64,000 nucleotides of DNA from Pseudomonadota bacterium (GTDB lineage Bacteria > Desulfobacterota > Desulfarculia > Desulfarculales > Desulfarculaceae): assembly GCA_018902755.1 (NCBI GenBank), contig JAHIQI010000068.1, positions 1 through 64,000 of the forward strand. Direction: 5' to 3'. Made by a program: the position numbers and the translations under genes. This document shows positions 1-9,257 of the stretch, in pieces. Numbering within the stretch: the first letter of the stretch is position 1; each line of letters starts with the position of its first letter. The notes under the pieces were generated by a model. That model worked only from the letters and a program-made list of their open reading frames with translations, made no database searches and was not told where the DNA came from.

Positions 1-8
1 CAAGGTAA

Positions 9-194
9 GCCGGCCATAAACCTCAGGCTCCCGACTTCCCAGCAGGTTCAAATTCGGCCCTGAAGGCCGGCACCGCGGAGCTTGAGAACTCGGTCAACAG
101 GTTCCAATCGGAGAAGCCCGCCGATGCGCAGTACCAACTGATTTCGGTGGATCAGGCCCGCAACATGGGCATCCTTCCCTTGGCGTCGGACTAA
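9..194 (+). pseudogene. C-terminal fragment of an unrecognised protein (possibly methyl-accepting chemotaxis protein)
   Basis: An open frame of 61 codons ends at a TAA at 192-194. It has no start codon after an in-frame TAA at 6-8. The translated end contains an amphipathic stretch (LKAGTAELENSVNRFQ) that resembles the helical C-terminus of chemotaxis receptors, followed by a polar tail. The gene may be a frameshifted or truncated 3' end whose body lies outside the window. A strong hairpin follows at 241-270, as expected for the end of a transcription unit. The family assignment is a guess from pattern only. Confidence 0.3.
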
Positions 195-240
195 AAAACA
201 GGCGGGTGATTTCCGGCGGGCGCCGGGGACGCATAAATTT

Positions 241-270
241 TGGGCCCAGCCTCGGCCGGGGCTGGGCCCA
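241..270 (+). terminator. Strong inverted repeat, probable terminator
   Basis: A perfect 10-bp inverted repeat (TGGGCCCAGC and GCTGGGCCCA) with a 10-base loop lies just after the ORF that ends at 194. There is no long T-run on the + strand, so termination efficiency is uncertain. On the - strand it is followed by AAAATTTA. Confidence 0.45.
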
Positions 271-294
271 CGCTTCATGGTACACAAATAACAA

Positions 295-323
295 GGGGAG
301 CCGGCCGTTTAGGCCAACTCCCC
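295..323 (-). terminator. Terminator of tRNA-Ser(GGA) copy 1
   Basis: Read on the - strand just after the tRNA 3' end, GGGGAG-TTGGCC and GGCCGG-CTCCCC form a stem followed by TTGTTATT. It most likely belonged to the original chromosomal tRNA gene and marks the left outer edge of island 1. Confidence 0.6.
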
Positions 324-336
324 GTGTTTATTTATT

Positions 337-430
337 TGGCGGAGAGAGAGGGATTCGAACCCTCGGTACACCTTTTGGGCGTACACACGATTTCCAGTCG
401 TGCACCTTCGGCCAGCTCGGTCATCTCTCC
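337..430 (-). tRNA. tRNA-Ser(GGA), copy 1
   Basis: A 94-nt class II tRNA with encoded CCA lies on the - strand. The anticodon loop reads CTGGAAA (anticodon GGA). It has a long variable arm, the T-arm GGTTCGAATCC and a 7-bp acceptor stem GGAGAGA. It is identical over 96 bp to the copy at 13585-13678. The 5' flank here is island DNA and shows no clear promoter, whereas copy 2 has a good one, so this copy may be weakly transcribed or silent. Its 3' flank is the original chromosomal side. Confidence 0.95.
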
Positions 431-432
431 AT

Positions 433-603
433 AGCGATTTTTACCCTTAAATATCAGCATATTGTCGCGACAGTTATCTTGCGGTCCGCCTGTTAGTGTG
501 AGCGTTTACTCTAACAAAAAACAATCCCTACTAAACATTGTGCCCATCGCGTTGCCCATCGTATGTGATCTTGTGAATGGGCTTTTGATGCGCTTCCTCC
601 GCC
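433..603. other. Left end of island 1, non-coding
   Basis: This AT-rich stretch between tRNA copy 1 and the end of hsdR has no credible gene. It contains the left arm-type repeat at 539-561. Confidence 0.5.
539..561 (+). repeat. Left arm-type repeat of island 1
   Basis: The 23-bp sequence contains TGCCCATCG twice, separated by CGT. An exact second copy lies at 13488-13510 upstream of the integrase gene. Paired short direct repeats just inside both ends of a tyrosine-integrase element are typical of arm-type integrase binding sites. The function is inferred from position. Confidence 0.6.
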
Positions 604-3600
604 TCATTGCGCTTGCTGTACTGGGCCTTCCCCTTTGGCATTGATCTGCTCATAGACCTCCTTGAGCAAGGCTTGGCCCACCACCTTCTGGAACTCCTTC
701 TCATTGATGAACTTCGCGGTGATTTCCTCGTTCTGGTCCATCCTGTCAATGAAAAGGTCTTCCAATTCCTTCAGGAACACGAAGCCGAAGTTCTCCAAGG
801 TGTTGGCCAGAGCGGCCTGGCGCAGCTTGTCGTTGGCCACCGCGTCCTCTCGGATTGAGTCAAAGAAGAGCTGATCTGCCGGTTTGAAGTCCGTTCCGAA
901 GCGCTCGTTGAGGCGGTCGATAAGTTCAGATAACCCGATCTTCATGTCATGAGCGGTGCCCGTACCCATGGAGGTCGGGGCCTTGATCTCCTCACCGCCC
1001 TGCTTCTCTAGCTTGATCGCCCCTTCACTGATCTTTTGAAGGCGGTAATATTGCAGGTCCACTTCATCGTCAAAGTGGTAAGACGGGCCGAACTCCCGCT
1101 TGGGCAGCTTGCTGATCAGGAAGCGGACGTAGCTGTACAGCTTTTCCAGGTCCATGTCCTGGAATGGAACTACCTGCGAGAGGAAGGCGTACAGATTGCG
1201 GAAAGCCACCAGGGTCTTCCTAAACTCCTCGCGCTCCTCCTCCGCTAACTCCTTGTACCGCCCAACTGCCGGGTCGAGGCAGGCGTACATCTTGGCGTGG
1301 TCGCTCTTGGTCTGTTTGTGCTTGGGCGTGAAGAAGACCTTGGCGAATTCCTCAACCTCCGCTTTGTAGTAAACCTGCCAACCGTCAAGCTTTGCTTGCA
1401 TCTCGTACAGCTGTTTTGGTTCGGCCTGCTCCCCGATCAAGGTTCGCTCGTAGTACGGCTGGAAGGCGGCCAGAATGTCCTCTGCCTCGTTGACGAAGTC
1501 CAGGACGAAGGTGTCTTTCTTACCGTCGCGCCGCCTATTCAGGCGAGAGAGAGTCTGCACGGCGTGCACGCCCATCAGACGCTTGTCCACGTACATGGTG
1601 TGCAGCAGGGGCTGGTCAAAGCCGGTCTGGTACTTTTCGGCGACCAGCAGCAGCTGATACTCATCCGAAGCGAAGTAGGCAGGCAGCTCCCGCTCCTTGA
1701 TGGCGCTGTTCATGCCGACTTCGGTGTACTCGGTTTTGGTGTCCGAGTCGAAGACCGTTCCCGAAAAGGCCACCAGGGTTTTGATGTCGGTGTAACCCTT
1801 CTCGGCTATGTACTTGTCGAAGGCCAGCTTGTAGCGCACAGCATGCAGACGGGAGGAGGTGACCAGCATGGCCTTGGCCCTGCCTCCGATTTTGTGGTGG
1901 GTGGTGTTGCGAAAGTGCTCCACCATCACCAGGGTCTTCTGGGCGATATTGTAGGGATGAAGGCTCATGAAGCGGGCCAGGGCCGTGGCGGCCTTCTTCT
2001 GGTCAACCTCCGGGTCGTCCTCGATTGCCTTTACTAGGCGATAGAAGGTCTTATAGGTGGTGTAGTTCTCCAACACGTCCAGGATGAAGCCCTCTTCTAT
2101 GGCCTGGCGCATGCTGTAGAGGTGGAACGGTTCCGGCTTGCCGTCCGCCCCCTCGCGTCCGAAGACCTCCAAGGTCTTGTACTTGGGGGTGGCGGTGAAG
2201 GCGAAGAAGCTGATGTTGGGCTGCTTGCCACGCTTGGCCATGGCCTTGAGGATTTCTTCCTGGTAGTCGGGCAGGCCCTCCTCCTCCGCCTGTTTCTTGG
2301 CCTCCTCCTTGATGGCCTCACCGGCCAGCACCTGCTTCAGCTCGGTGGCGGTCTCTCCGCCCTGGGAGCTGTGGGCCTCGTCTATGAGCACGGCATACTT
2401 GCGCGAGGGCAAGTCGCCTACCTTATCGGTGACGAAGGGGAACTTCTGCAGGGTGGTGATGATGATCGGCACACCATTGGCCAGCGCCTGGGCCAACTGG
2501 TTGGAGTCAACGTCGATCTTTTCCACCACGCCCTGTTTGTGCTCAAACTGGTACACGGTGTCCTGCAACTGCTGATCCAGCACCCGGCGGTCGGTGATGA
2601 CCACCACGGAGTCAAAGACCTTCTCGTCCTTGTCGTTGTGCAGGGTGGCCAGGCGGTGGGCTAGCCAGGCGATGGTGTTGCTCTTGCCACTGCCTGCTGA
2701 GTGGTGGACCAGGTAGTTGTGGCCGGTCTCCTTCTCCTTGGCGTCAGCTACCATCTTGCGCACCGCATCCAACTGATGGAAGCGGGGGAAGATCATGGTT
2801 TCCTTCTTGATCTTCTTCTTCCCCACCTCCTTGTGCTCCACCTCCAGGTGAACGAAGCGGGCCAGGATGTCCAGGAAGCTGTCCCGCTGCCAGATGCGCT
2901 CCCAGAGATAAGAGGTGCGGTAGCCATGCGGGTTCACGGGGTTGCCCGCCCCGGTGTCGTCGCCCAGGTTGAAGGGTAGGAAGACGGTGTGGCCCTTGGC
3001 CAGCTTGGTGGTCATGTGCACTTCATCCGGATCAACCGCGAAGTGCACTAGCGCCCGCCTCTTGAACTGGAAGATCAGGTCCTGGGGGTCGCGGTCATGC
3101 TTGTACTGGCTCACCGCGTTGCGCCAGGTCTGGCCGGACAGGGGGTTCTTCAACTCCGCCGTGGCCACCGGGATGCCATTGAGACTCAGCACCAGGTCTA
3201 GGGAATTCTCATGCTTGGGCGAGTAGTGCAACTGCCGCGTGATGGTAAGGCGGTTGGCCTTATAGCGGGCCACTGTTTCGGGGTTCATCCCGCTGGCCGG
3301 GGCGAAGTAGGCCGCCCGGAAGAGCTTGCCGAAGCACTTGAAGCCGTGGCGCAGGACGTTGAGGCAGCCCTGGTGCTCGGAGTTTAGGGCACTGGTCAGA
3401 TCGTCCAGCAGGGTAGCCTCGGCCTTGGCCTTCTGGATGCCCGCAAGGTAGGCCCACTCCTTGGGCTGGGTCTCCTGCACAAAGGACAGGAACAGGGAGG
3501 GATCAAGGCAGCGTTCACGGTCGAAGGCTGCAGGATCGGCCTTGCCGTAACCGGCTTGGTTAACCAGGTGGTCCTCAATGGCCGCCTCCAAGGCGATTTC

Positions 3601-3618
3601 CTTGTGATCAACGGGCAT
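604..3618 (-). CDS. hsdR: Type I restriction enzyme, R subunit
   Basis: The 1004-residue protein is the restriction and DNA-translocation subunit of a type I restriction-modification complex. It works with HsdM and HsdS to cut unmethylated foreign DNA far from the recognition site. Visible motifs are an N-terminal nuclease core (LDLVLSLNG followed by ATAELKN, the D...ExK pattern) near residues 140-160, Walker A (HHSAGSGKSN) near 300, a DEAH box (VLIDEAHSSQGG) near 410, and helicase motifs (FTATP; QTLSRLNR) further on. Length is normal for the family. It is the last gene of the hsdM-hsdS-abiEi-abiEii-hsdR operon, 10 bases after abiEii. No frameshift is seen, so it looks functional. Confidence 0.95.
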   Translation of the reverse strand: MPVDHKEIALEAAIEDHLVNQAGYGKADPAAFDRERCLDPSLFLSFVQETQPKEWAYLAGIQKAKAEATLLDDLTSALNSEHQGCLNVLRHGFKCFGKLFRAAYFAPASGMNPETVARYKANRLTITRQLHYSPKHENSLDLVLSLNGIPVATAELKNPLSGQTWRNAVSQYKHDRDPQDLIFQFKRRALVHFAVDPDEVHMTTKLAKGHTVFLPFNLGDDTGAGNPVNPHGYRTSYLWERIWQRDSFLDILARFVHLEVEHKEVGKKKIKKETMIFPRFHQLDAVRKMVADAKEKETGHNYLVHHSAGSGKSNTIAWLAHRLATLHNDKDEKVFDSVVVITDRRVLDQQLQDTVYQFEHKQGVVEKIDVDSNQLAQALANGVPIIITTLQKFPFVTDKVGDLPSRKYAVLIDEAHSSQGGETATELKQVLAGEAIKEEAKKQAEEEGLPDYQEEILKAMAKRGKQPNISFFAFTATPKYKTLEVFGREGADGKPEPFHLYSMRQAIEEGFILDVLENYTTYKTFYRLVKAIEDDPEVDQKKAATALARFMSLHPYNIAQKTLVMVEHFRNTTHHKIGGRAKAMLVTSSRLHAVRYKLAFDKYIAEKGYTDIKTLVAFSGTVFDSDTKTEYTEVGMNSAIKERELPAYFASDEYQLLLVAEKYQTGFDQPLLHTMYVDKRLMGVHAVQTLSRLNRRRDGKKDTFVLDFVNEAEDILAAFQPYYERTLIGEQAEPKQLYEMQAKLDGWQVYYKAEVEEFAKVFFTPKHKQTKSDHAKMYACLDPAVGRYKELAEEEREEFRKTLVAFRNLYAFLSQVVPFQDMDLEKLYSYVRFLISKLPKREFGPSYHFDDEVDLQYYRLQKISEGAIKLEKQGGEEIKAPTSMGTGTAHDMKIGLSELIDRLNERFGTDFKPADQLFFDSIREDAVANDKLRQAALANTLENFGFVFLKELEDLFIDRMDQNEEITAKFINEKEFQKVVGQALLKEVYEQINAKGEGPVQQAQ

Positions 3619-3628
3619 GCTTTCCCCC

Positions 3629-4549
3629 CTATTGCCACGGCCCCCCGGCTGGCCAAGTTAGTTTAAATCCCTTGTCTGCGGCAGCGGCATGCAGCGGCGG
3701 CAACAAAAACCCTCGCAGGTTGGCGATCACCTGGGGCAGGCTGGCCCCGCCGGTCTCCAGGCCGTTGCGTTTGACGAAAGCCCCCCACTGGGCCGCCTTG
3801 CCGCTGTCCTGGGCGAACTCGTCGCTAAGTCCGGTGGGCACATTCTCCGGCAAAGTGGTCTTGCGGCGAGCAAAGGTGGCCTTGATGGCCTGGGCCAAGA
3901 CCGCTCCCTCAAAGGGGAAGACCCTGGCCATGGTCCAGATGTCGTAGAAGTCCTTCATGCGGCTGTTGGGCATGCCGATGGCCACCATGGCTTGCAGCTT
4001 CTCGGCCACCACGCTCTCCTTGGGATAGGCCCTGATGCGCGGCGCAGGCTGGTCCAGCAAGGTGGGATAGTCGATTACCTCCGGCCCAGGGGTCACCGCG
4101 TCGCCAAAGCCCACGTCGATTTGCACATTAATGGGAATGTTCCCCAAATGGGCGACAAACTTCACCCGCAGCCCTTGATAGACTTGGTCCTCCCGGATGG
4201 CCTCCACTTGGACCATGCCCGCATCGAACTGCAGGCCGTCGTCCGGTGCGTCCTCGATCCAGCAAAGTTCCGAGATCACCATGCCCAGCGCCTCGGGCGA
4301 TTCGTCCCCAGTACCAGCGAAGTCCATGTCTCTGGTGGGGCGGTGAGCTTCGTTGGTCCAGGCCATGAAGCGGAAAGCCCCCTTGAGCACGAAGCTGTGG
4401 GCGTACCGAGAGATTGACAGGCGGTACAGGAAGCGCTCCAGGGCGTAGCGGGTCAGGAGTAGCTGATAGTTCTCACCCCGCTCCCGCGCCAGGTTGAGCA
4501 GGCGTTGGCTCACCGAGACCGCCATGTTCTTTACCTGGGTCTGGCTCAC
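3629..4549 (-). CDS. abiEii: AbiEii/AbiGii-type nucleotidyltransferase toxin
   Basis: This is the toxin of an AbiE type IV toxin-antitoxin (phage abortive infection) pair. The protein is about 306 residues. It has the nucleotidyltransferase signature LKG (residues 55-57) followed by RPTRDMDF (about 70-77), where two acidic residues bind metal. The start is taken at GTG 4549, which overlaps the abiEi stop (GTGA) and follows GGAGG, rather than the longer open frame upstream. Family members transfer nucleotides to tRNA or other acceptors; the target here is not known. The pair sits inside a type I restriction operon, between hsdS and hsdR. Confidence 0.88.
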   Translation of the reverse strand: MSQTQVKNMAVSVSQRLLNLARERGENYQLLLTRYALERFLYRLSISRYAHSFVLKGAFRFMAWTNEAHRPTRDMDFAGTGDESPEALGMVISELCWIEDAPDDGLQFDAGMVQVEAIREDQVYQGLRVKFVAHLGNIPINVQIDVGFGDAVTPGPEVIDYPTLLDQPAPRIRAYPKESVVAEKLQAMVAIGMPNSRMKDFYDIWTMARVFPFEGAVLAQAIKATFARRKTTLPENVPTGLSDEFAQDSGKAAQWGAFVKRNGLETGGASLPQVIANLRGFLLPPLHAAAADKGFKLTWPAGGPWQ

Positions 4550-5148
4550 GCCAGAGCCTCCAGGTAGGGCTGCATCACCTTGGTCTGGCGGCAGACCTTG
4601 GCGTAGTTCCACAGATCGTCGCTGGTGCAAAGGTGCTGCCCACGGCAGTCACGCAGAGCCTCCAGAGCCACGTCCAGGCCGATCTTGTTGCGGAACTTGA
4701 AGCAGTCGGCCACGGTCTTGGCCGGGTTGTAGACCTTGACCCGCACCCCTTCCACGTCGTGCTCTTCCACTCCCGCGCTGAAAGCCTCGCCTGAGACTCG
4801 AACGGTGCGGATGGGGAGGCTGGGTTCCTTGGGTTCGCGGGCATCCTTTTTCAGGGCCAGCCAGACTTGGTGGGGCATCTGAGTGGTGAGGCCGTGGAAC
4901 TGGAGAGCCGAGAGGAGACACACCACGCCGGAAGGCACCCGCTTGCACACTTCGGCCAGGGTGCGGTGTTCGGTGGGGTCGGCATCGGCGGCAACGTAGA
5001 GGCCGCGTCCGATTCGGTGTAGTTTGCCCGCGCGATAGAGCCGGATGAGATGTTCACGCGGCAGATCGTGTACGTCGAGATCGCGAGGACGCAGAACTCC
5101 CGCGCGGCGTACCAGCTTCATGACTTTGTCAGTTGCCGACGCGCTCAC
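4546..5148 (-). CDS. abiEi: AbiEi antitoxin / repressor
   Basis: The 200-residue partner of AbiEii has an N-terminal winged-helix region (LRPRDLDVHDLPREHLIRLYRAGKL split around residues 18-42, then GRGLYVAAD) and the C-terminal antitoxin part with NPAKTVADCFKFRNKIG. AbiEi proteins neutralise the toxin and repress their own promoter by binding inverted repeats, and such repeats are present just upstream at 5164-5209. The last bases overlap the abiEii start, so the two are translationally coupled. Confidence 0.85.
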   Translation of the reverse strand: MSASATDKVMKLVRRAGVLRPRDLDVHDLPREHLIRLYRAGKLHRIGRGLYVAADADPTEHRTLAEVCKRVPSGVVCLLSALQFHGLTTQMPHQVWLALKKDAREPKEPSLPIRTVRVSGEAFSAGVEEHDVEGVRVKVYNPAKTVADCFKFRNKIGLDVALEALRDCRGQHLCTSDDLWNYAKVCRQTKVMQPYLEALA

Positions 5149-5163
5149 TTATCGAACTCCAAC

Positions 5164-5209
5164 GTTACGAAACGCACATACTTATAAAAAAGTATGGACG
5201 TTTTGTAAC
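5164..5209 (-). promoter_or_regulatory. abiE promoter with nested inverted repeats
   Basis: Two nested dyads lie 15-60 bases upstream of abiEi. The outer one is GTTACGAAACG (5164-5174) against CGTTTTGTAAC (5199-5209). The inner one is a perfect CATACTT (5177-5183) against AAGTATG (5190-5196). On the - strand a TATAAG box lies between the arms with TTACAA 16 bases upstream. This fits autoregulation by AbiEi and gives the toxin-antitoxin pair and hsdR their own promoter inside the restriction operon. Regulation is inferred from family knowledge. Confidence 0.6.
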
Positions 5210-5328
5210 ACACGCGATCTCGCGGGGCAAGTAGTTCCTCGCGACCTACTAGGCGTTGTCGTGGTGAATTGCACACAGCGCGAACCTATTGGACGAGTCG
5301 CGTCGCGGCGGCAAAGTTCGCGCAAGGC

Positions 5329-6672
5329 TCAGGCCGCCTCTTTGCCGCGAACGTCGATCTTGCCGGTGACAGCGGCGGAAATGAGAGCCGATCGGTACTC
5401 AGCAAGTGCTCTCATCGAGTTGGTAATCATAGCGCTTAGCGCTTTGATCCGTTCGTGCTCCCTATTCAGAAAATCTGCGATGGCCTTCTGCTCTTCAATG
5501 GGCGGTATGGGTACCCTGATGTTTCCCACAAGCTCACAGTTGAGGGCATCCTGTTGACCGCCTCTACCGTATTGTCTGATTGGCTCATAAAGATGAGTTA
5601 AGGCGTGTTGTAAAAACGAGGACTCCGCTTTGGGGCCGGGAATGATGGCCGCAACGTTTTGGTTGATGCACGCCTCTATCCCTAAAATTGCACACATTCC
5701 CCGTGTTCTACCTTGCCCCACCATGCCTATCAGCACGCTGCCGCGAGGTATTAAACGGATGCAGCACTCTCGCAAAGCCTGTTCCGTAATGTAGGCGGTT
5801 GGATTTACTATCAAACCTTGGTTCACTTCAGCGCTCGACACCCAAGGTACACTGCCGTCTTCCCAGTAGTCTGGTTTCGAATTGCTGGGTGTAGACCCGT
5901 TCATAACGCGACCTATCCAAGCTATCGCGCCTATGCTCCAATGCTCCGGTATCTCCCCTAGCCACTCTATGCCCGAGTCCTTCATCTTGGCATCCGGGTT
6001 GAGGCCCTTGGTGACCGCGTGGCTGATGACGGCGGCCCGCTTCTCTTGCAACAGCTCGATCTGGCGCTGCTTCTTGGCGATCAGTTCGTCTATGCGGGCG
6101 GTCTCCCGGTCCAGGAAGTCGGCGATGGCGCGTTGATCCTGTAAAGGAGGGACCGGAAATAGGGCATTGTCCAGCCAATACTTTCCCAACCCAAATCTCG
6201 TGATGCCGTTGGCGGCAACTTTGAACTGATCATTAATGGCCTGAGCGTCGAAGGCGCGAAACAAATAGCGGCCATCGATTGCTTCGGGTTTGGGGCGAAT
6301 TTGGGCTAAATGGTAGCCGCAAAGAGTGGACTCCGTCTCGGAAGCGACATAAGCAGGGACGGCGATGTCATCCCAGGACTCAGAATCCTTGGTAACCAGA
6401 ACATCGCCTACCTTCAAAGAGAATTTGTCTATCTCTCTCTGTGAAGCCGTTGCCTCCATAAAATCCAGCTCAGGAGTGATCCATTCGTTATGGTAGACAT
6501 CTACGTAGTTGCAAAGGCTGACGGGCTGCTCGCCTTCCTCTTTGTTCTTGTCAACGTTGCTGAATTTAATTGAAGCGAGGTGTTTGAGCTTCAGCGCCTT
6601 CCATTGCTTCGGCAGCTTCGCAACACCGGGAATCTCACATGCTGAATATCCTCGGTATTCTGGAAAGCTCAT
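5329..6672 (-). CDS. hsdS: Type I restriction-modification specificity subunit
   Basis: The 447-residue HsdS recognises the target DNA sequence for both HsdM and HsdR. Two half-sites are visible. Each target recognition domain is followed by a conserved helix with the pattern PPLQDQRAIADFLDRETARIDELI (about residue 175) and PPIEEQKAIADFLNREHERIKAL (about 390). The N-terminus (YSACEIPGVAKLPKQWKALK) and a repeated GIEWLGEIPEHW are typical. The start overlaps the hsdM stop (ATGAG), showing tight coupling. Confidence 0.95.
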   Translation of the reverse strand: MSFPEYRGYSACEIPGVAKLPKQWKALKLKHLASIKFSNVDKNKEEGEQPVSLCNYVDVYHNEWITPELDFMEATASQREIDKFSLKVGDVLVTKDSESWDDIAVPAYVASETESTLCGYHLAQIRPKPEAIDGRYLFRAFDAQAINDQFKVAANGITRFGLGKYWLDNALFPVPPLQDQRAIADFLDRETARIDELIAKKQRQIELLQEKRAAVISHAVTKGLNPDAKMKDSGIEWLGEIPEHWSIGAIAWIGRVMNGSTPSNSKPDYWEDGSVPWVSSAEVNQGLIVNPTAYITEQALRECCIRLIPRGSVLIGMVGQGRTRGMCAILGIEACINQNVAAIIPGPKAESSFLQHALTHLYEPIRQYGRGGQQDALNCELVGNIRVPIPPIEEQKAIADFLNREHERIKALSAMITNSMRALAEYRSALISAAVTGKIDVRGKEAA

Positions 6673-8681
6673 CCCGCCACCTCCGCCAACATCCCGGCGA
6701 TTTCATTCTCAATGGCCTTGAGGTCCGCTTCTATCTCCTCCAGGGGCCGGGGCGGAGTGTAGCGGTAGAAGTAGCGGTTGAAGTTGATCTCATAGCCGAT
6801 CTTGGTCTTGTCGTGGTCAATCCAGGCGTCGGGCACGTGGGGCAAGACCTCGCGGGCGAAGTACTCCTGCACGTCCTCCTTGAGGGGCACGTTCTCAAAG
6901 TCGCGCAGCTCGGAATCTGGCTCGGGGTTGCCCTTGGCGTCGGTGCATACCGGGGCGCTATCGTCACGCTCACTTAGGGCCTTGAGGATGGCATTCAGCA
7001 GAGCGGCGGGCACCTTGAGTCCGGCCTCCTTGAACGCGGCCTTCACCTTGGCCACGAACTTGGCCCGGTCCTGGACCACCCCCAGTCCGGCCAGCGACTC
7101 CAGGACCTCCAGTATGGCCGCCTGGGTGGCCTTGCCCAGGGCGATCTCCTGGGCGGCAGCCTTGGTGTCCTTGCGCTTCTTGCTTTTGGCCAGGTTGAGG
7201 AAGGGTTTGGCCTCCTGGACCCGCTCCAGCCGTTCCGGAATGACCGCGAAGTTGAGGCGCAGGGGCCGCTCCACGGTAATGCGGCGGTAGCCGAAGTCCT
7301 GGTTGTCAAAGACGCGGACGTACGCGCCCTCCTGGAAGTCGCCATGCAGACGAACCAGGTCGCCCCGCTGGTCGTCGCAGACCTCGTGGCGCTTATTACC
7401 CAGGCTCTTGCGCATCTTCTTGAAGAAGCTCACCCCGTTGATGAGCTGTACCTTGCCCTTGCGCTCCTTGGCCTTGCGGTTGGTGAGTATCCACAGGTAG
7501 GTGAGTATGCCGGTGTTGTAGAAAAGCTGGTCCGGCAGAGCCACGATGGCCTCCAGCCAGTCGTTTTCGATGATCCAGCGGCGTATCTCGCTCTCTCCGC
7601 TGCCAGCCGCCCCGGTGAACAGGGGCGAGCCGTTGAACACGATGGCCAAGCGGGTGCCGCCCTCCTCCACCGGCTTCATCTTGCTGATCATGTGCTGCAG
7701 AAAGAGGAGCGCCCCGTCGTTGATGCGGGGTAGACCAGCCCCGAAGCGCCCGCCGAAGCCCTGCTTGTTATGCTCCTGGCGGATGGCATCTTGCTCCGGC
7801 TTCCATTCCACCCCAAAAGGCGGGTTGGCCAGCATGTAGTCAAAACGCTGCTGCGGGAAGTGATCCTCGGTGAAGCTGTCGCCGAAGCGGACGTGCTCCA
7901 TGCTGTGGCCCTTGATCATCATGTCCGAGCCGCAGATGGCAAAGGACTGGTCGTTGTAGTCCTGGCCGAAGACCTCCAGGCTGGCGTCCCGGTTCATCGC
8001 CCGCAGGTATTCCTCAGAGACTGACAGCATGCCACCTGTTCCGCAGGCAGGGTCGTAGACGGTGCGCACCGCACCAGGAGTGGTGAGGGCGTCGCTGTCC
8101 GGCGAGAAGACCAGGTCCACCATCAGGCGGATGACCTCGCGGGGGGTGTAATGGTCTCCAGCCTCCTCATTGCTGGCCTCGTTGAAGCGCCGGATCAGCT
8201 CTTCAAAGATATAACCCATCTCCAGGTTGGAGACCTTGTCCGGGTGCAAGTCTATCTCGCAGAATTTGGACACCAGCAAGAACAGTCGGTCGTGCTGCTC
8301 CAACTTGGCGATCTGCACGTCAAAGCCGAAGTGATCGAGAATGGTTCTGGCGCGAGGGGAGAACCCCTTGATGAAGTTGACCAGATTTTCCGCAATGTTA
8401 TCCGGGTCGCCCTTAAGCTTTTCAAAGGTGTAGAGGCTGGTGTTGTAGAAGTCCTGGCCCGCTGCCTTCTTGAGGAGCGGCTCTGGATTTTTGATCTTGC
8501 CGCCTTCCAGCTTTTTTAGCTTATCCAGGACCTTGTCCTTGGTGGGGGCCAGCACGCAGTCCAGCCGACGCAGGACGGTCATGGGCAGCATGACGTCCTT
8601 GTACTGGTTGGGGTGGTAAGGACCGCGTAGCAGGTTGGCCACGGACCAGATGAAGTTGGCTTTGTCGCCGAAGTTGGTCAT
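6669..8681 (-). CDS. hsdM: Type I restriction-modification DNA methyltransferase (N6-adenine)
   Basis: The 670-residue modification subunit methylates adenine in the HsdS target using S-adenosylmethionine. The motifs are DPACGTGGML (SAM binding) and LANPPFGVEW (catalytic NPPF). The N-terminal HsdM helical domain (FIWSVANLLRGPYHPNQYKD) starts directly after the chosen ATG 8681; the open frame runs 38 codons further upstream, but those residues do not look like HsdM. It is the first gene of the operon. A palindrome at 8820-8847 upstream is a candidate operator. Confidence 0.95.
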   Translation of the reverse strand: MTNFGDKANFIWSVANLLRGPYHPNQYKDVMLPMTVLRRLDCVLAPTKDKVLDKLKKLEGGKIKNPEPLLKKAAGQDFYNTSLYTFEKLKGDPDNIAENLVNFIKGFSPRARTILDHFGFDVQIAKLEQHDRLFLLVSKFCEIDLHPDKVSNLEMGYIFEELIRRFNEASNEEAGDHYTPREVIRLMVDLVFSPDSDALTTPGAVRTVYDPACGTGGMLSVSEEYLRAMNRDASLEVFGQDYNDQSFAICGSDMMIKGHSMEHVRFGDSFTEDHFPQQRFDYMLANPPFGVEWKPEQDAIRQEHNKQGFGGRFGAGLPRINDGALLFLQHMISKMKPVEEGGTRLAIVFNGSPLFTGAAGSGESEIRRWIIENDWLEAIVALPDQLFYNTGILTYLWILTNRKAKERKGKVQLINGVSFFKKMRKSLGNKRHEVCDDQRGDLVRLHGDFQEGAYVRVFDNQDFGYRRITVERPLRLNFAVIPERLERVQEAKPFLNLAKSKKRKDTKAAAQEIALGKATQAAILEVLESLAGLGVVQDRAKFVAKVKAAFKEAGLKVPAALLNAILKALSERDDSAPVCTDAKGNPEPDSELRDFENVPLKEDVQEYFAREVLPHVPDAWIDHDKTKIGYEINFNRYFYRYTPPRPLEEIEADLKAIENEIAGMLAEVAG

Positions 8682-9257
8682 GGGAAACAGGTCCTTCCCC
8701 AGGTCTGAAGTTCGGTGGCCGCCGTGGGGCGGGGTGTTGGCGTGTTTAACGGTAATGCCGGCGGGGGGGCAGGCGACCCGCCAGCCAAGGGGCAAGATAG
8801 CACAACAATGGCAGGGGTGTTAAGCCAGAGGCGGGCGGCTGGCTTAATTTGCGGAAAACAGGCGATGTTTTGGGAAAAATGTTTGAGCGCCTTACCAATG
8901 CGTTTATAGCCGCCAGCCCCCCCGGTGGGGTCGCCTTTAGGCCCCAAAGGCAAGGCCAGGCAATTGAGTCGTGCTTATGGTCTGAGAGACAGCCGCATCT
9001 CCTGTGATTTGGCTTCAAGGCTGGGCGCTGCTAATCGTTATCACCTATGGTGGGGTGAAGCATCCAACTAACCTGTCTGGTCTGCACCACATATGGCCAG
9101 AGGAGCGTCCTGACCATTTGGAAACTGGCCCAGGGATGCCCATAAGCCCGCAGCTGCCTTGTGAGCGCCTCTTTCTCTTTTGGACCTTGGCAGGCGGATT
9201 GAAGCGCTCCTCGCCCGGCTCAGGGCTTCTCAGACCTACTTCTGTCATAACTTCTAA
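8682..9257. other. Upstream region of hsdM, non-coding
   Basis: No convincing gene is seen here. The stretch holds a perfect 9-bp palindrome TTAAGCCAG (8820-8828) and CTGGCTTAA (8839-8847), a possible operator or control site for hsdM. Short open frames in this region have no credible ribosome binding site. Confidence 0.5.
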
